DNA of 64,000 bases from Paracentrotus lividus (lineage: Eukaryota; Echinodermata; Echinoidea; Camarodonta; Echinidae): positions 31,614,677 through 31,678,676 of the forward strand of contig CALNVZ010003433.1 of assembly GCA_940671915.1 (NCBI GenBank), given 5' to 3'. The notes beneath the pieces were generated by a model. That model did no database searches. It was not told where the DNA came from and worked only from the letters and a program-made list of their open reading frames with translations. Both the position numbers and the translations under genes were made by a program. Of this stretch, positions 11,801-21,424 are shown piece by piece (position 1 is the stretch's first letter; each line of letters opens with the position of its first letter).

Positions 11801-12412
11801 TATTTATTGCCTCTGTACTGCAATGCAACTTACAATTATCCTTTTTATTGAGGTGTTGCACCCAATTCTCTTACATATATAAATCGACGGGCAACCTATA
11901 GCCCGGCTAGTACATTTGAATACATTACATCAAAATTATCGAGAGATTTATTAGTGTATCAATGTGAAATGAAAGATGAGAGGACAATCCATTTACCATG
12001 TACATGCGTACTAATTGATCACTCATGTAAATCAAAATTCAATTTTACTCCTATTCCATTCTCTTTACACTGAACAATTAATTAATTTACATCCTTACTA
12101 AACGCCCTTATTCTTGCATAGTTGATATCGATTCCACACTTTAATCCAAAACCACTTGCTCCTTTATCTTTAAGTCCGTTTTACCCTCACTCTTAAATCT
12201 ATCTCTTCTTTTGGCTCTCTAATATTCGTTGTGTCTATACTTCCACTTTGAAGTAATAAGACACTGCCAACTGTCACAAATAATAGTCTTCACAATCTGT
12301 TTTATGTCTCGCTCTATGCATACCAGTTTTGTTTTTTTTTTATCTACAGCTGTCAGCGAAGAAGGTTCTCGAACCCACTTACTCAAGCCCTACAGAAGTT
12401 TCCTATAAATAA
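632..12412 (+). CDS. MAM/LDL-receptor class A single-pass membrane protein, 3' part of gene
   Basis: Exons read from splice sites: 632-796, 1177-1297, 1568-1684, two disrupted exons (about 2175-2330 and 2985-3199), 5317-5533, 5964-6101, 6723-6820, 7323-7484, 7876-8020, 8641-8720, 9428-9521, 10395-10476, 11455-11514, 12350-12412 (stop TAA). Phases join correctly except at the 8720/9428 junction, where an exon or alternative donor is missing. Domain order is MAM, LDLRa, MAM, LDLRa, MAM, Thr/Pro linker, transmembrane helix, cytoplasmic tail of about 65 residues. MAM domains mediate extracellular adhesion and LDLRa modules bind calcium and ligands; vertebrate MALRD1 is the closest-named architecture. 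The 5' end is missing: the Met at 632 is an internal MAM residue preceded by a splice acceptor, not a start. Specific ligand unknown. The gene call is secure, its name is not. Confidence 0.88.
1568..1684 (+). CDS. LDL-receptor class A module 1 (single exon)
   Basis: A phase 1-1 exon encoding six cysteines with the calcium-box pattern CDFRYDCDDGSDEKDC. Acceptor AG is at 1566-1567 and donor GT follows 1684. Symmetric 1-1 phase is usual for shuffled LDLRa modules. Confidence 0.9.
2175..3199 (+). pseudogene. Second MAM domain, exons broken by small indels (probable assembly errors)
   Basis: Two exons of a MAM domain are recognisable only by switching frames. At 2175-2330, pieces reading TFENDMCSGTVSE, DDFDWLRHNDSDSLN and GPSTESHY are separated by one- or two-base insertions. 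At about 2985-3199, pieces reading VRFRTGGHATARVWYY, RIEAQGPTDERN and SRWMKAEISIP end in DFQ, like the other MAM exons. The next exon (5317) continues the same domain in perfect frame, and flanking exons are clean, so the damage is confined here. I therefore read it as sequence error rather than gene death, but true decay cannot be excluded from sequence alone. Confidence 0.6.
3411..4954 (+). mobile_element. Pearl/HINE-like (Helentron-associated) tandem-repeat element, copy 1
   Basis: Layout: terminal hairpin 3411-3440 (GTCCCC ... GGGGAC arms), GTCC-rich microsatellite 3477-3540, then about eight units of 157-160 bp. Unit anchor GCTACTCCTTCGCC recurs near 3557, 3735, 3892, 4052, 4211, 4370, 4527, 4690 and 4831. 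It ends at GCGGGGAC (4925-4932), inverted to the left end, then a palindrome ATTACGC/GCGTAAT at 4937-4954. Each unit carries TTTGACCTTTGACC-like motifs. Pearl elements of bivalves are known for a tetranucleotide microsatellite plus core repeats of about 160 bp. It lies in the intron before exon 5317. Units differ by many single-base indels. Confidence 0.65.
5317..5533 (+). CDS. End of MAM 2 fused to LDL-receptor class A module 2
   Basis: One exon (acceptor AG 5315-5316, donor GT 5534) encodes the last MAM strand, VLITAENHQVQ then FAIDDIRFDNC, followed by an LDLRa module with CGSGQC, NKCDFTQDCC and MDNSDETAC. In-frame continuation from the FQ ending at 3199 shows that the broken exons upstream belong to this gene. 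Confidence 0.88.
5799..5873 (+). repeat. (GTA)n microsatellite
   Basis: About 25 near-perfect GTA/TAG units with occasional GTC and GCA interruptions, in the intron before exon 5964. It produces a spurious tyrosine-rich reading frame on the minus strand. Confidence 0.9.
5964..8020 (+). CDS. Third MAM domain, four clean exons, running into a Thr/Pro stalk
   Basis: Exons 5964-6101, 6723-6820, 7323-7484 and 7876-8020 with consensus gt/ag borders and matching phases. They encode CDFESGLCDWVQ and DDDLDW (MAM start), AQIGSFIINPVSSGC, MRFYYYMSGQD with ISGDQGLTWNRA, and LDDVSFTPEC (MAM end). The last exon continues into QSTTTPPPTTPTTK, a likely O-glycosylated stalk. This is the only MAM domain complete within the window. 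Confidence 0.9.
8387..8413. repeat. Small perfect palindrome resembling two abutting mariner ends
   Basis: GATTATACAGGG and CCCTGTATAATC are perfect arms around three bases. ACAGGGTGTCCC-type ends are typical of mariner-like elements, so this may be a remnant of one. Intronic. Confidence 0.4.
8641..8720 (+). CDS. Thr/Pro-rich linker exon
   Basis: The acceptor is a T-tract ending at AG 8639-8640, entered in phase 1 from exon 8020. It reads VSTLRPNATTAQTTPQ followed by VRPTPAGQSGN, with one N-glycosylation sequon NAT. The donor at 8721 (GTAAAT) leaves phase 0, which does not match the phase-1 entry of the transmembrane exon. An alternative donor near 8706 would restore the frame but is a weak site. 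Confidence 0.6.
9428..9521 (+). CDS. Transmembrane exon
   Basis: Acceptor TTCTGTTCTAG, donor GTAAGT at 9522. It reads TIYISVGVVCGILILLVFLV then LAYLLVSKRRG: a hydrophobic helix of about 24 residues followed by a basic stop-transfer cluster, which places the MAM/LDLRa part outside the cell. Confidence 0.88.
10395..12412 (+). CDS. Cytoplasmic tail exons with NPGY motif and stop codon
   Basis: Exons 10395-10476, 11455-11514 and 12350-12412 join in phase 0. The tail includes GAMENPGYDTDLNITA, where NPGY fits the NPxY class bound by PTB-domain and clathrin adaptors, then FAMQDIDTNIYGANGTYSSA, and ends EPTYSSPTEVSYK and TAA. Three more tyrosines lie in short exons. Endocytic or signalling function is inferred from the motif only. 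Confidence 0.82.
10557..10733. mobile_element. Foldback MITE in intron
   Basis: Outer inverted ends GCATTAACACAC and GTGTGTTAACGC enclose a GC-rich hairpin whose arms include GGGGTCGCGCTGC and GCAGCAGCGCCCC. The GC content is far above the AT-rich surroundings. No coding capacity. Confidence 0.6.
10770..10846. repeat. 77-bp near-perfect hairpin
   Basis: GTAGATCTTGAG ... TTACCAAAAAAATTCCAAGG is mirrored by CCTTGGAATTTTTGGTAA ... CTCAAGATCTAC, with almost no loop. Intronic, 36 bp beyond the preceding MITE. Confidence 0.75.
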
Positions 12413-14165
12413 GACTCTTCAGCTTATTCAAACCAAGATGGCATAAAAGATATCATAAGATAGACACATTATCTGAATTAAGTAGGCAGAATGTACAGAG
12501 TGACTAATGAATATCATATGTTTATTGCACACAATGCACTGGTTATCAGTTGAAAAAGAGATCAGCTATTAAATTGCATTCAATTTAATGTTGAATTCTA
12601 CTTTATGTATTATATATTGAGAAATCGTACAAAACGTGAAATCTCGGACCAGCAGTCCTCTCTAGAATACTTAAAAGGCTAGTATATCATATGTATCATA
12701 TTTCCATACAGAGGTGTTTTAAGAGCCAAGACTACCAAGTGTATTTTGCTGATGCACGTTTCATAAATGTGAACTACTTTACAAAAGTTCGTTGAACTCG
12801 CCCAAGATTTTTGTGGGCCTCGCTGCCCAATACTCGAAAATATTGGGCAGTCAACAGGAGGTGGGTGAATCCCCAATAATCAGCGACACGTTACAATTTC
12901 ATTATCAAATATCCCTTTGTTACGTCACATCACTTCAGCCATTTAGCTAGGCCTACGCGTCAAATGAATTGCGCGCACTTTATTTGTACGCGTGTTTTTA
13001 GCAATTTTTTTTTGTTTGGTTTTGTTTTTTTTGGGGGGGGGGGGAGCAATTAATTCTTTTTCTGTGGCGATTTTTTTTTTTGGAAGGGGTCTTTTTGGGG
13101 GCCACTTTTTTGCGGGGCCCATTTTTTTCAATAATAAAAAACAAGAAAAAAAAAAAGAAAAGAAGAAAAAAATTTGGGGCATTTTTTTTTTGGGGGGGTG
13201 TGATTTTCGGGCATTTATTAATTTTTTTTTTTTTTTTTTTAAATTTTCAAATAGAATGTTTCCAAAACAAAAAATTGTGGGTTGGTTTGAGAACCAAATG
13301 AATAAAAAATTGTGAATTAAAAAATGGGGGGGCCTATTGTAAAATCCTCTGTATAGATAATAAAAAAATTAGATTCCTATTCGGCAATACATATATATTG
13401 AACTCGCTTTTCAAAATATTGGACTCGTCTTCGACTCGTCCAATATTTGTGCAAAGCTCGTCCAATATTCCTTGTATCAACTTTAAGGCCATCCAATATT
13501 CTATAATAAACTTTGTTATTGTATTCAGTATGTTTGTATATATCATTATCATACATAGGAGTGTATATTTTGATGTCGGCTGTAAGCATATTTACATACA
13601 AAATGAGCATGTATATGTGTTTTGTTAAATGCTTTGTAGGGAAAAACTGTATATGTTTTGTTCTAATTAAGTGCCCAGAACATGAGCACTGAATTACAAT
13701 GTATGATGATTGATTCAAAATAATAATATTTGGAACTATATGGAGAGATGTTGTTCCAAAATGGAACTTGTCTATGACAAAATGTCTTTTCGAATTGGCA
13801 TTTTAAATCAATATAACTGTTGTTATTTGTAACATATATTGTTTATTTCATCTAAAAATACCCTTTCTGAAAGAGAGCTCATGGTAATCCATTTCACACA
13901 AAACTAATAGCATGTCTTTTCTTATACATATCATGTTACCAAATGTAATAATTTTATTCTGATTTAGATAATAAAGATTTATACAAAGTAACATGGCAAG
14001 TAAGCGGCTTCTTTTTTCATTTATTTATTTATGAGAATCTTAAATTATCAGTTGACTCATTTTTTTAAATGACTTAACAAAAATATAAATCAGTGTAGCA
14101 TATTACATGTAGCATGATTGCATGACAATAGTCGGATCCTTACTACTTTAGCTTCTACTACCCGC
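12413..14165. other. 3' untranslated/intergenic region with homopolymer-rich patch
   Basis: No gene seen. It probably starts with the 3' UTR of the MAM gene; candidate AATAAA signals are at 13301, 13359 and 13970. About 12990-13260 is a run of T, G and A homopolymers giving only spurious frames. At 12790-12850 and 13400-13500, CCAATATT/AATATTGG words recur (CTCGTCCAATATT several times), looking like an old foldback repeat. On the minus strand TTTATTTATTTATG near 14020 offers a possible poly(A) signal for the TRIM-like gene. Confidence 0.4.
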
Positions 14166-14471
14166 CTATTCTCCAGTTGTAGTCACTCTCAGCCCCTTCA
14201 CAAACCATACACCCCCTACTGCATATGCGATCTTACCTATTTCTTTCATTTCTTCATCCATCTCCACCAGCTTTGGTTGGTAACTTTTCGAATCATGGTT
14301 TTTTACATTGACTTTTTGTCCGATCTGACCTGAAGAATTTGCTGAAGTGTCTCTTTTTATGCCTTCTTGTTGTGGTTTTCTTGACTCCTTTACGCAAATT
14401 CCCAAATTTTTATTTAGTTTTCTGGTACTAGTAGCGTCTCCCTGATCAGAATCTGTTTCTTTAGAATACAA
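14166..14471 (-). pseudogene. Fragment of a TRIM-like paralogue
   Basis: Open frame of 101 codons, 55 bp downstream of the intact B-box gene. Its last residues EIGKIAYAVGGVWFVKGLR align with HISHTVSGIRFVKGARR of the intact protein (residues near 290-308), the joint between coiled coil and propeller. The rest is a Lys/Ser/Asp-rich segment without B-boxes. It stops at TTTGE, just where the intact copy continues into GRIDGYDGEW. The likeliest reading is a decayed tandem duplicate; a small expressed exon is possible. Confidence 0.4.
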
Positions 14472-14526
14472 GGAGCTGACCGTTGAGGCGATCGCTTTAC
14501 TATTTCATGGTGCTGCTATAATGAGT

Positions 14527-16314
14527 TTAAAGACTAAATATTTTTTCCAAAACTAGAATGTTGTCTCCATCACTTGCCAGTATTTTCCCAGATGATGTCA
14601 TCATCACTCGAGAACATGTAAATAGGTGTGTCCTAACCCAAGATCTTGTGGATATAGGCAATAATGCGACTGTTTTCTTCTTTACATTACCCCCACCCAA
14701 CACCTGATCAACCACACAAGTCATTTGTTCGTCATCTAAAGTCGCGACGTAGAGGGCGTCTGTCAAGGGATCAATACAAACATCAAGGATGACATCACTG
14801 TGGTGGAATTCTGTTTGGGCACCATCTCTATCAACAATGATTAGAGTGTTATCTCTTGTTAACGGTTGAGCAATGATGCGCCCAGATGACATCACATCTC
14901 GCAGAGTTATATCTTCTTTGAACGAGATGGTATTGATGATCTTGCCATCAGCTGGGTGGATGACGTGTATATTAGGCTGGCCACTCTCAGCAGCGACGAT
15001 CATCCCTTCTTGATCAGCACTTACATACACCCATGTTGGACTATCTTTTGTATGTCGAGGTATTGTGACATCTTTGACAAATTTCCACTGGTGGTCATAC
15101 AAGCTGATTGGTGCATTGTCTCCACTTTGGTACAATTTACCACACGCGATCTGCTCGCCATCGACTAATGCACAAGAAACAATACTAGAGAATTCGCTTC
15201 CAATTATCACTTTCTGGATCTGTTTTGTTTCAGTATTAAGTATATATGTATTGTGGCTTTCTACATCTGTGATGATTACATTGCTTCCATTTATGCATCC
15301 TACAATGGTTGGGTACTGTATCTTGTCTTTGACGTTGATTGTATCAGTGACCACCCACTCCCCATCATACCCATCGATTCTCCCGTTATACTTCTTCCTA
15401 CGAGCTCCCTTCACAAACCTTATACCTGACACAGTATGAGAAATGTGTTTTAACCCATCCTCGTCCAGTGGCTTTGCTATTTCATCAGTCACTGAAATAT
15501 ACAATCTATGTCCGTTTTCAACTAGATCCCTGCAATCTTTAAGAGCTGTGTCGAGAGCCTGTACTGCATTCTGGACAGTTTCTATGTAGCCTTTCCATGA
15601 TTTCTCCAACTCAACTAACTTCTTGTTGATCACTCCAGAGATTGTTTGAATATCGGTATTTAGCTCACATTGATTGGTTTCTAAGGGTAGTCTTCTTTTT
15701 TCTGCTTTTATGTGGTTCAATTCGAGGAGCTCTTTTCTCTCTGTATTGTTCTTTTCCATTTTTTCTTTAATCTTCTGAATCTTCTCTTCAAGTTTTTGAT
15801 TCCTTCCATCAATCTCCTGGTTGATTTTGTCAGCATCTTTCTGTTCATTGTCTTTGTCTAATTCCATCATTTCATTGATTACCGAATCAACTTGGTCTTT
15901 GATTACTTGTAGATGTTTTTCACTGTCTGTTCTACATCGAAACATCTGATCGCGGTATCCCTGACACACCTGTAACTTGTCCATTGCCTTTTCCTTTAAA
16001 GTGTACAGTCTCGCTTTAATTTCCGTGATCGCGTCCTCTATATCCTGTCGCACACAGGACTGATTATGGTGATCTATCAATGCACATGAGTAGCACAAAG
16101 CGACTTTGTGTGTTTTACAATAAAGTTTTATTTCTTCACCATGTTTTTCACAGCATAGGCTGGGCCGACCCCTTCTTCTTTCATCAAAGCATCCTTCTTT
16201 AGAGGCGCAGGCATCACAGAGCTTCTTCTTCTCCTTCACGTAGTACGTCACATCTGTGATTGCTTTACAGTGGTCTCCTTCACAGATGTCCTCAACATTA
16301 AATGTAGATGCCAT
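14527..16314 (-). CDS. TRIM-like protein: B-boxes, coiled coil, C-terminal propeller-like region, no RING
   Basis: An intronless 595-codon frame starting ATG at 16314. Residues 11-42 hold a degenerate first B-box (CEGDHC, CDAC). Residues 54-87 hold a B-box type 2 (C55-x2-H58, C66-x2-H69, C74-x2-C77, H82-H83). Residues about 95-270 are Lys/Glu-rich heptad sequence typical of a coiled coil. Residues about 300-595 show repeated beta-rich units such as NVIITDVESHNTYIL and GMIVAAESGQPNIHVI, consistent with an NHL/WD-like propeller. There is no RING upstream, so ubiquitin-ligase activity is not implied. Such single-exon B-box genes are expanded in echinoderms and often linked to innate immunity, but function here is unknown. 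The ATG context and lack of upstream frame support the start. Confidence 0.9.
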   Translation of the reverse strand: MASTFNVEDICEGDHCKAITDVTYYVKEKKKLCDACASKEGCFDERRRGRPSLCCEKHGEEIKLYCKTHKVALCYSCALIDHHNQSCVRQDIEDAITEIKARLYTLKEKAMDKLQVCQGYRDQMFRCRTDSEKHLQVIKDQVDSVINEMMELDKDNEQKDADKINQEIDGRNQKLEEKIQKIKEKMEKNNTERKELLELNHIKAEKRRLPLETNQCELNTDIQTISGVINKKLVELEKSWKGYIETVQNAVQALDTALKDCRDLVENGHRLYISVTDEIAKPLDEDGLKHISHTVSGIRFVKGARRKKYNGRIDGYDGEWVVTDTINVKDKIQYPTIVGCINGSNVIITDVESHNTYILNTETKQIQKVIIGSEFSSIVSCALVDGEQIACGKLYQSGDNAPISLYDHQWKFVKDVTIPRHTKDSPTWVYVSADQEGMIVAAESGQPNIHVIHPADGKIINTISFKEDITLRDVMSSGRIIAQPLTRDNTLIIVDRDGAQTEFHHSDVILDVCIDPLTDALYVATLDDEQMTCVVDQVLGGGNVKKKTVALLPISTRSWVRTHLFTCSRVMMTSSGKILASDGDNILVLEKIFSL

Positions 16315-18240
16315 AGTGATGCAAATGTTTGCTTGCTGGGCAAAGTGTGATTACTTCATGGCTACGGTACAAACTGAAGAAATATAAGAGAAAGGAAAAA
16401 TAAACATATACAATGTAATCATCAAAGAAAACAGAGAAGAGTAAAACACAAACACAAGGCTTAAAAGGGAATCTTTTCCGAAGTAAAAACAAAATTAATT
16501 AATTAATTTTTAAATTGCTTGTTTTGGTGGTTTTAATGTTATATTTTGGTCTACTCTCCACCCAAATATCTTTGTTCTTTAAAGCTAAATTTTCTCATAT
16601 TTGACAAGCAAATATATAACATTAATTTCTAACAAAAAACGCAAATCCTTTGTTTTGTTTTTCTCTGCCCCCCCCCCTTTTTTTTCTCTCTCTCTCTTCT
16701 TTTCAATCATGTGTACTAAGAGATTCAATATTTTTATAGGAACCAATAGTATTGAAAATGCACTGCATACTTTTCAGCTAAATTGTGCATTCTTAGTCAC
16801 TTATGGATTAGGAAGTGTCCCATAGTGGTCCTACACCTTTGCTTCTTGGTATGGCAGAAAATACATGTTGACATACTTAGTAATCTGATAAAGCCCTACA
16901 TTACAATGTCTTCTTAAATGAATCAACTTAATTAAACATGTATAGTTAGATGAGATGTCACATGTAGATGAAATGTCACATACTGTACACCCACCACTGA
17001 AAGATAGCATATACATGTACATGTACCATGGATTCTGTTATTTATAACTTTTACTCTTTTTATAGTGTAGGCCTTTATTTTAGATTATATTTTGTTTTAT
17101 AAGCCTATTGCAAAGAAACAAGATTAACCTCACCTATTATAAACACGATACATCACGAGTAGACCTGCAGAGTGCAAAAAGTCAAGATGGCTTTGGTGGT
17201 ACTATGAAATCTGATGCATGTACTTCCAGGGCGCAAGTAAAGAGAAAAAGAAACACATACCAATTGTTGTATATGTTCAATCACAACTCCAAATACACCG
17301 AGGATTTTTATCAATCCCCCACAAACTTGCTATTCACAGTACATGTAGCTATAAATATCTTTTGTTCGATATGTTGTCGGTTTCATCACATCTGCAACGC
17401 TCCGATTAGCACAATGGGGAATGTACTGGCAAGTAGAAGAGCAATTATACAATAGCAAGATATAGGAGTATGGAATACTACCCCCCGCTGATTTTTTTAA
17501 AGGTCTTATTAAATATGAATAATACTAGGCAGGTTCTAATGAATTCACATTCACAAAGAAATTTTTGTTCTTTTATTATCGACCTCGATGTTCCCATTGA
17601 AGTGGACTTTTAAAAAAAATAGAGTCATATTTGAACACATTTAGTTTTGAAACCGAAAGCTCCAGTTGACAGAATTTGCAATTGATAAAGAAATGAGTTT
17701 CTAAACAACACTGCCGTATTGTAAACAAAAATTATATTTGAGAATGCAGATACTTTGGATGTGGTTTATTGTCATGACAATGACTTCCTGAAATCAATCT
17801 TACCAGGATTTCCTTCCATATTGAAACATAATCGTAGATCTAAAAATGTGTATATTGCATATTCTTGAGGAAATAGTCTTGATTTTTGGGGGGGTAGGAC
17901 CTACAGGTATGCGTGAGTTTGTGTGTGCTTTGTTTTCTCTCTCTCTCGTTTTTGTCTAACAATATGTAATCTAACTTTTCATTGTGGAAGTATAATACAA
18001 ATGGTCTGATTCCAAGTGTGTCCCAGAAAAAAAAAATTAGATTTGTTTGTTGTTTCACAAATACATGTACAAGTCATTTGTTATTTGTAGTCTCAATCAG
18101 AGAAAGGGTGTGGAACCTGTGGAAATGTATTTTCAATAGAATTTCTGGCAGACTGGTGCGGCAATAAGGGACACCAACATCTGAACTGACAATAACCTGC
18201 AAGCCACCACATTTCTTTCTTTTTTTTTTTTTCATATCAG

Positions 18241-18600
18241 CCAGTATCCAGTGGGAGATAATCAACTGGGAATCACTGCCTACATGTAGATGCCTCTCTG
18301 TTGGTTTATATCCACTTGGTCTAACAGCAGTTGGCCCAATTCTCTGATCGTCTAATTCCACATGGGCTAAACCCAAATGGTCTACTAACAGTTTGGTATA
18401 TTTCCAGTCAGTTACAAGAATCAACCAAACGGTGATAGACAAATTGGAAATTAGATGAAATGGACATTATACCAAATGGGATTTAGACGAAATGGTAAAT
18501 AGGCGAAATGATATTTAGACCTAAAGGTAATTAGACGAATTGGTTGTAGACGAATTGGAATTAGACCATGTGGGATGAGGCCAATTGGCAATTTATCTCT
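18241..18600. repeat. Degenerate short tandem repeat (TTAGACGAAATGG-like)
   Basis: Words such as TTAGACGAAATGG, TTAGACGAATTGG, TTAGACCATGTGG and their complements (GGTCTAATTCC, CCAAATGGTCTAC) recur every 17-25 bp. The orientation flips near 18420, giving a loose foldback. Confidence 0.6.
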
Positions 18601-18944
18601 CTGTTTGGTGACCATAGCATTACCAAGTTATCAATTCACACGATGATTGCAATGTTCATACATTTGAGATTTCTTTATTCTTTACAACAAAGACACTTTT
18701 TCCCTATTTTACACAATAATGACAAGTTGGTACCCTGTTAAAAACAACATAGTGTAAAGAAAAAAAGCAAAGTCACAAAACAAAAATACATAACCTTGGA
18801 CATGGACTTACATACAACCACAATAGTAATAGTACTGACTTTAAACATTAAATCAGGAATCATATTAGGAAGAATGGAGTTGTCTTTTCGGTCAAATGCG
18901 TACCTGTACCCAAGCATCATTGAATGATGAGACAATCTCCTTTC

Positions 18945-19160
18945 GTGGACAGATGTACGAGTGACACGACATCTGCTTCTGCGACAATTGCTCTGGGCTT
19001 TATTTTATCTAAGGTAGTTAAGGTTAGGGTTGCAAAAGGGTTTTATGTTAGGTTTAGGGTTAGGTTTATAAGTGTTCAGTCCAGTGTAGAAGTTAGTTAT
19101 TCAATTAATTTATGGAATTTATGGTGGAGCAATTGTCACCAGAGCAAATGTCATGGAATG
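18945..19160. mobile_element. MITE-like dispersed repeat, copy 1
   Basis: Left end GTGACACGACATCTGCTTCTG is loosely inverted at the right end GTCACCAGAGCAAATGTCAT. The core contains GCGACAATTGCTCTGGGCTT and a GGTTAGGGTT-like tract. A second copy lies at 61770-61960 and a short end-only relative at about 20070-20120 (GGAGCAAATGTTGGCAC). Confidence 0.5.
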
Positions 19161-21042
19161 AATGTACAATATACAGTTTGAATTTGAAAGTGACTAAATC
19201 CCACAAAGGAGTATTACATTCACATTATCTGAACTCACTGTTTCATATGACTACATTATTATGTTTCAAGGCACTTTTTATAAATAACTTACATGTACAC
19301 ACATCCATAGTAACTTTGAAATCAATATAGTGCAAAAACATTAAAACAAATATATTATGCAAGGATGCATTTTGTCTACTGCATGATTGCAGGCCAAGAA
19401 CATTGATTTATGTAGCTACAAAAATGTATACTGTTCTACCTTTATCTATGAAATTAGTGATAATATTCCATTACTATTATTTCTATAATCTTCACATTGA
19501 AATTAATAAATCTACCAGGTTATCAAATGACAAATACAAGACATGTAGAGCAAAATCTGCAGATCTCCATATTTGAGTGCTTATAAAAAAACAATTTTTA
19601 TAATGCTATCAAAAGTGATTGAGTGTCTTTCTGAAAAGAATAGATACTAATGATTCCATTCACTACAAATAATTGCATTTCTAAAAAAAAAAGAAAGAAA
19701 GAAAGAAATGGGAATGCGCATTGCATACATCATGAGCTGCTAAGTTGAACAAGCCTTGTTTGCCCAGCATTCATTGTCTGAATTTTGAAATACAATTTTT
19801 GGTAAAAACTTTACAATATCATTTGTATCGAGGCACTTTGTAAATACTCTGAATTGCTTTGGTTATACTACAAAATAAATGGTGTTACATTTTCTTACAA
19901 ATAACTTGATTCAATGTTAAGAGGTTACATGTAACTGCTGTGTACACTGTAGAACTCTATGTGAAAACACTCATTCCCTAAGTATGTCAAGTCATAAAAA
20001 TAAAAACAATTGTGCCAATGGCAATCAGTACTCAACCCTTATCCTTATCCTGCATCTTAAGATAAAAATTGGACAGGAGCAATTTTACATTTAAATGGAG
20101 CAAATGTTGGCACAAAATTATTCAACTCCTTGCGCACAAGGCCATTGTTGTGGTGAGCTTTATTATTATTTTTTTTTTTTTTTTTTTTTGCTCTAATTTA
20201 TTTTTTTATTTTATTTTTATTTTTTTATTCAAGCAGTTCATAATTCAGTTCTGACCATAACTTTAATCTTGCATCTTTTTTCGTATTCATGGAGTGCATA
20301 ATTCGAGCCTGACCATACCTTTAAACACTTTATAGAGTAAATGTTTCCAGATCATTTACAAATACATCTTTTTATATGTTTCTCATATCATATATACAGA
20401 AAGCACTTGGTACATTGTATAAACATCCAAATATTGTATAGTATATGCATACATGTATATAAAATATAAGATCATTGCCAAGTATCTGCAGGAGAAAAAG
20501 TGCATATAGTTTTGTGAAAATTTCTCTGAAATTATACAGCCTTTAGACCACGTCCTGTAAAGACAATTAAAATTGTAAAAATACCCACATGTATATTGTA
20601 GACTTTTCAAATACATGTAGGGTGTCTCCATTTGTTAACCCTCTGACAAACCTAACCAGTAACCTTAACTTAACCTTTAACCTATCCAAAATCCTAACCC
20701 TACATGTACCTGTGTCAGAGGTCAACAAAATATGGAAATAATGCTTCAAATGCATTTTAACATTTTACCATGTGCACTGTTTGTAAGAAACATTGTCCTA
20801 AAGCCACTCAAGAATAAATAGTGATATTAGTCACAAGAGGCTTTATAGATGTAAGAACATGATACAAGGTTAGATATTTCACACATCTCTTTGTAGATAA
20901 ATATACAGATAGACAAGTTTTAAAATGGAAGTTTTATGGATAGTCATTGCAATATTCAGCTGATAAGAAAGGTGATTTAGTTTGTTTCAGCCATGTTCAT
21001 GTAAAATGTCATAGCAAAGATTCAATAAACAGGAGAAAAGTG

Positions 21043-21424
21043 CCTAAAGCACAGCGCACACATTGCAATGCGATTGCACTAAGATCCGATTGCAACAAAA
21101 TTGCAGTGTGTGCACCAACCTGCAACACGCTGCAACACGCTGCAACTGCGATGCGATGTGTGCAGAAGAATCGCAGACCAAATCTCAGACATTTGACATG
21201 TCAAATCTTCCTGCGATTTTGATAATTTCAGCCAATCAGATTGGCTAGAGATGGAGGTTGTATTACTGCGCGCCTGCGCGTAAAAGAGGGGTACCATGGT
21301 GATATGCAGCGCCTGTTGCAATGTGTGCGCTGGCCTGCGATGCGATTGCAGTGCGATGCGATTGGCAATTTGTTGCAATCGGATCTTAGTGCAATCGCAT
21401 CGCAATGTGTGCGCTGGGCTTAAG
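21043..21424. mobile_element. MITE with about 60-bp terminal inverted repeats
   Basis: Left arm AAAGCACAGCGCACACATTG ... ATTGCACTAAGATCCGATTG and right arm CAATCGGATCTTAGTGCAAT ... TGTGTGCGCTGGGCTTAAGG are near-perfect reverse complements. The inside is rich in GCGATGCGATTGCA words. 380 bp, no coding capacity. Confidence 0.75.

Noticed and set aside
12992..13315. 107-codon Phe/Gly-rich frame and overlapping frames
   Set aside because: Homopolymer-driven low-complexity sequence.
15065..15439. 124-codon plus-strand frame
   Set aside because: Antisense of the intact B-box gene, without any domain.
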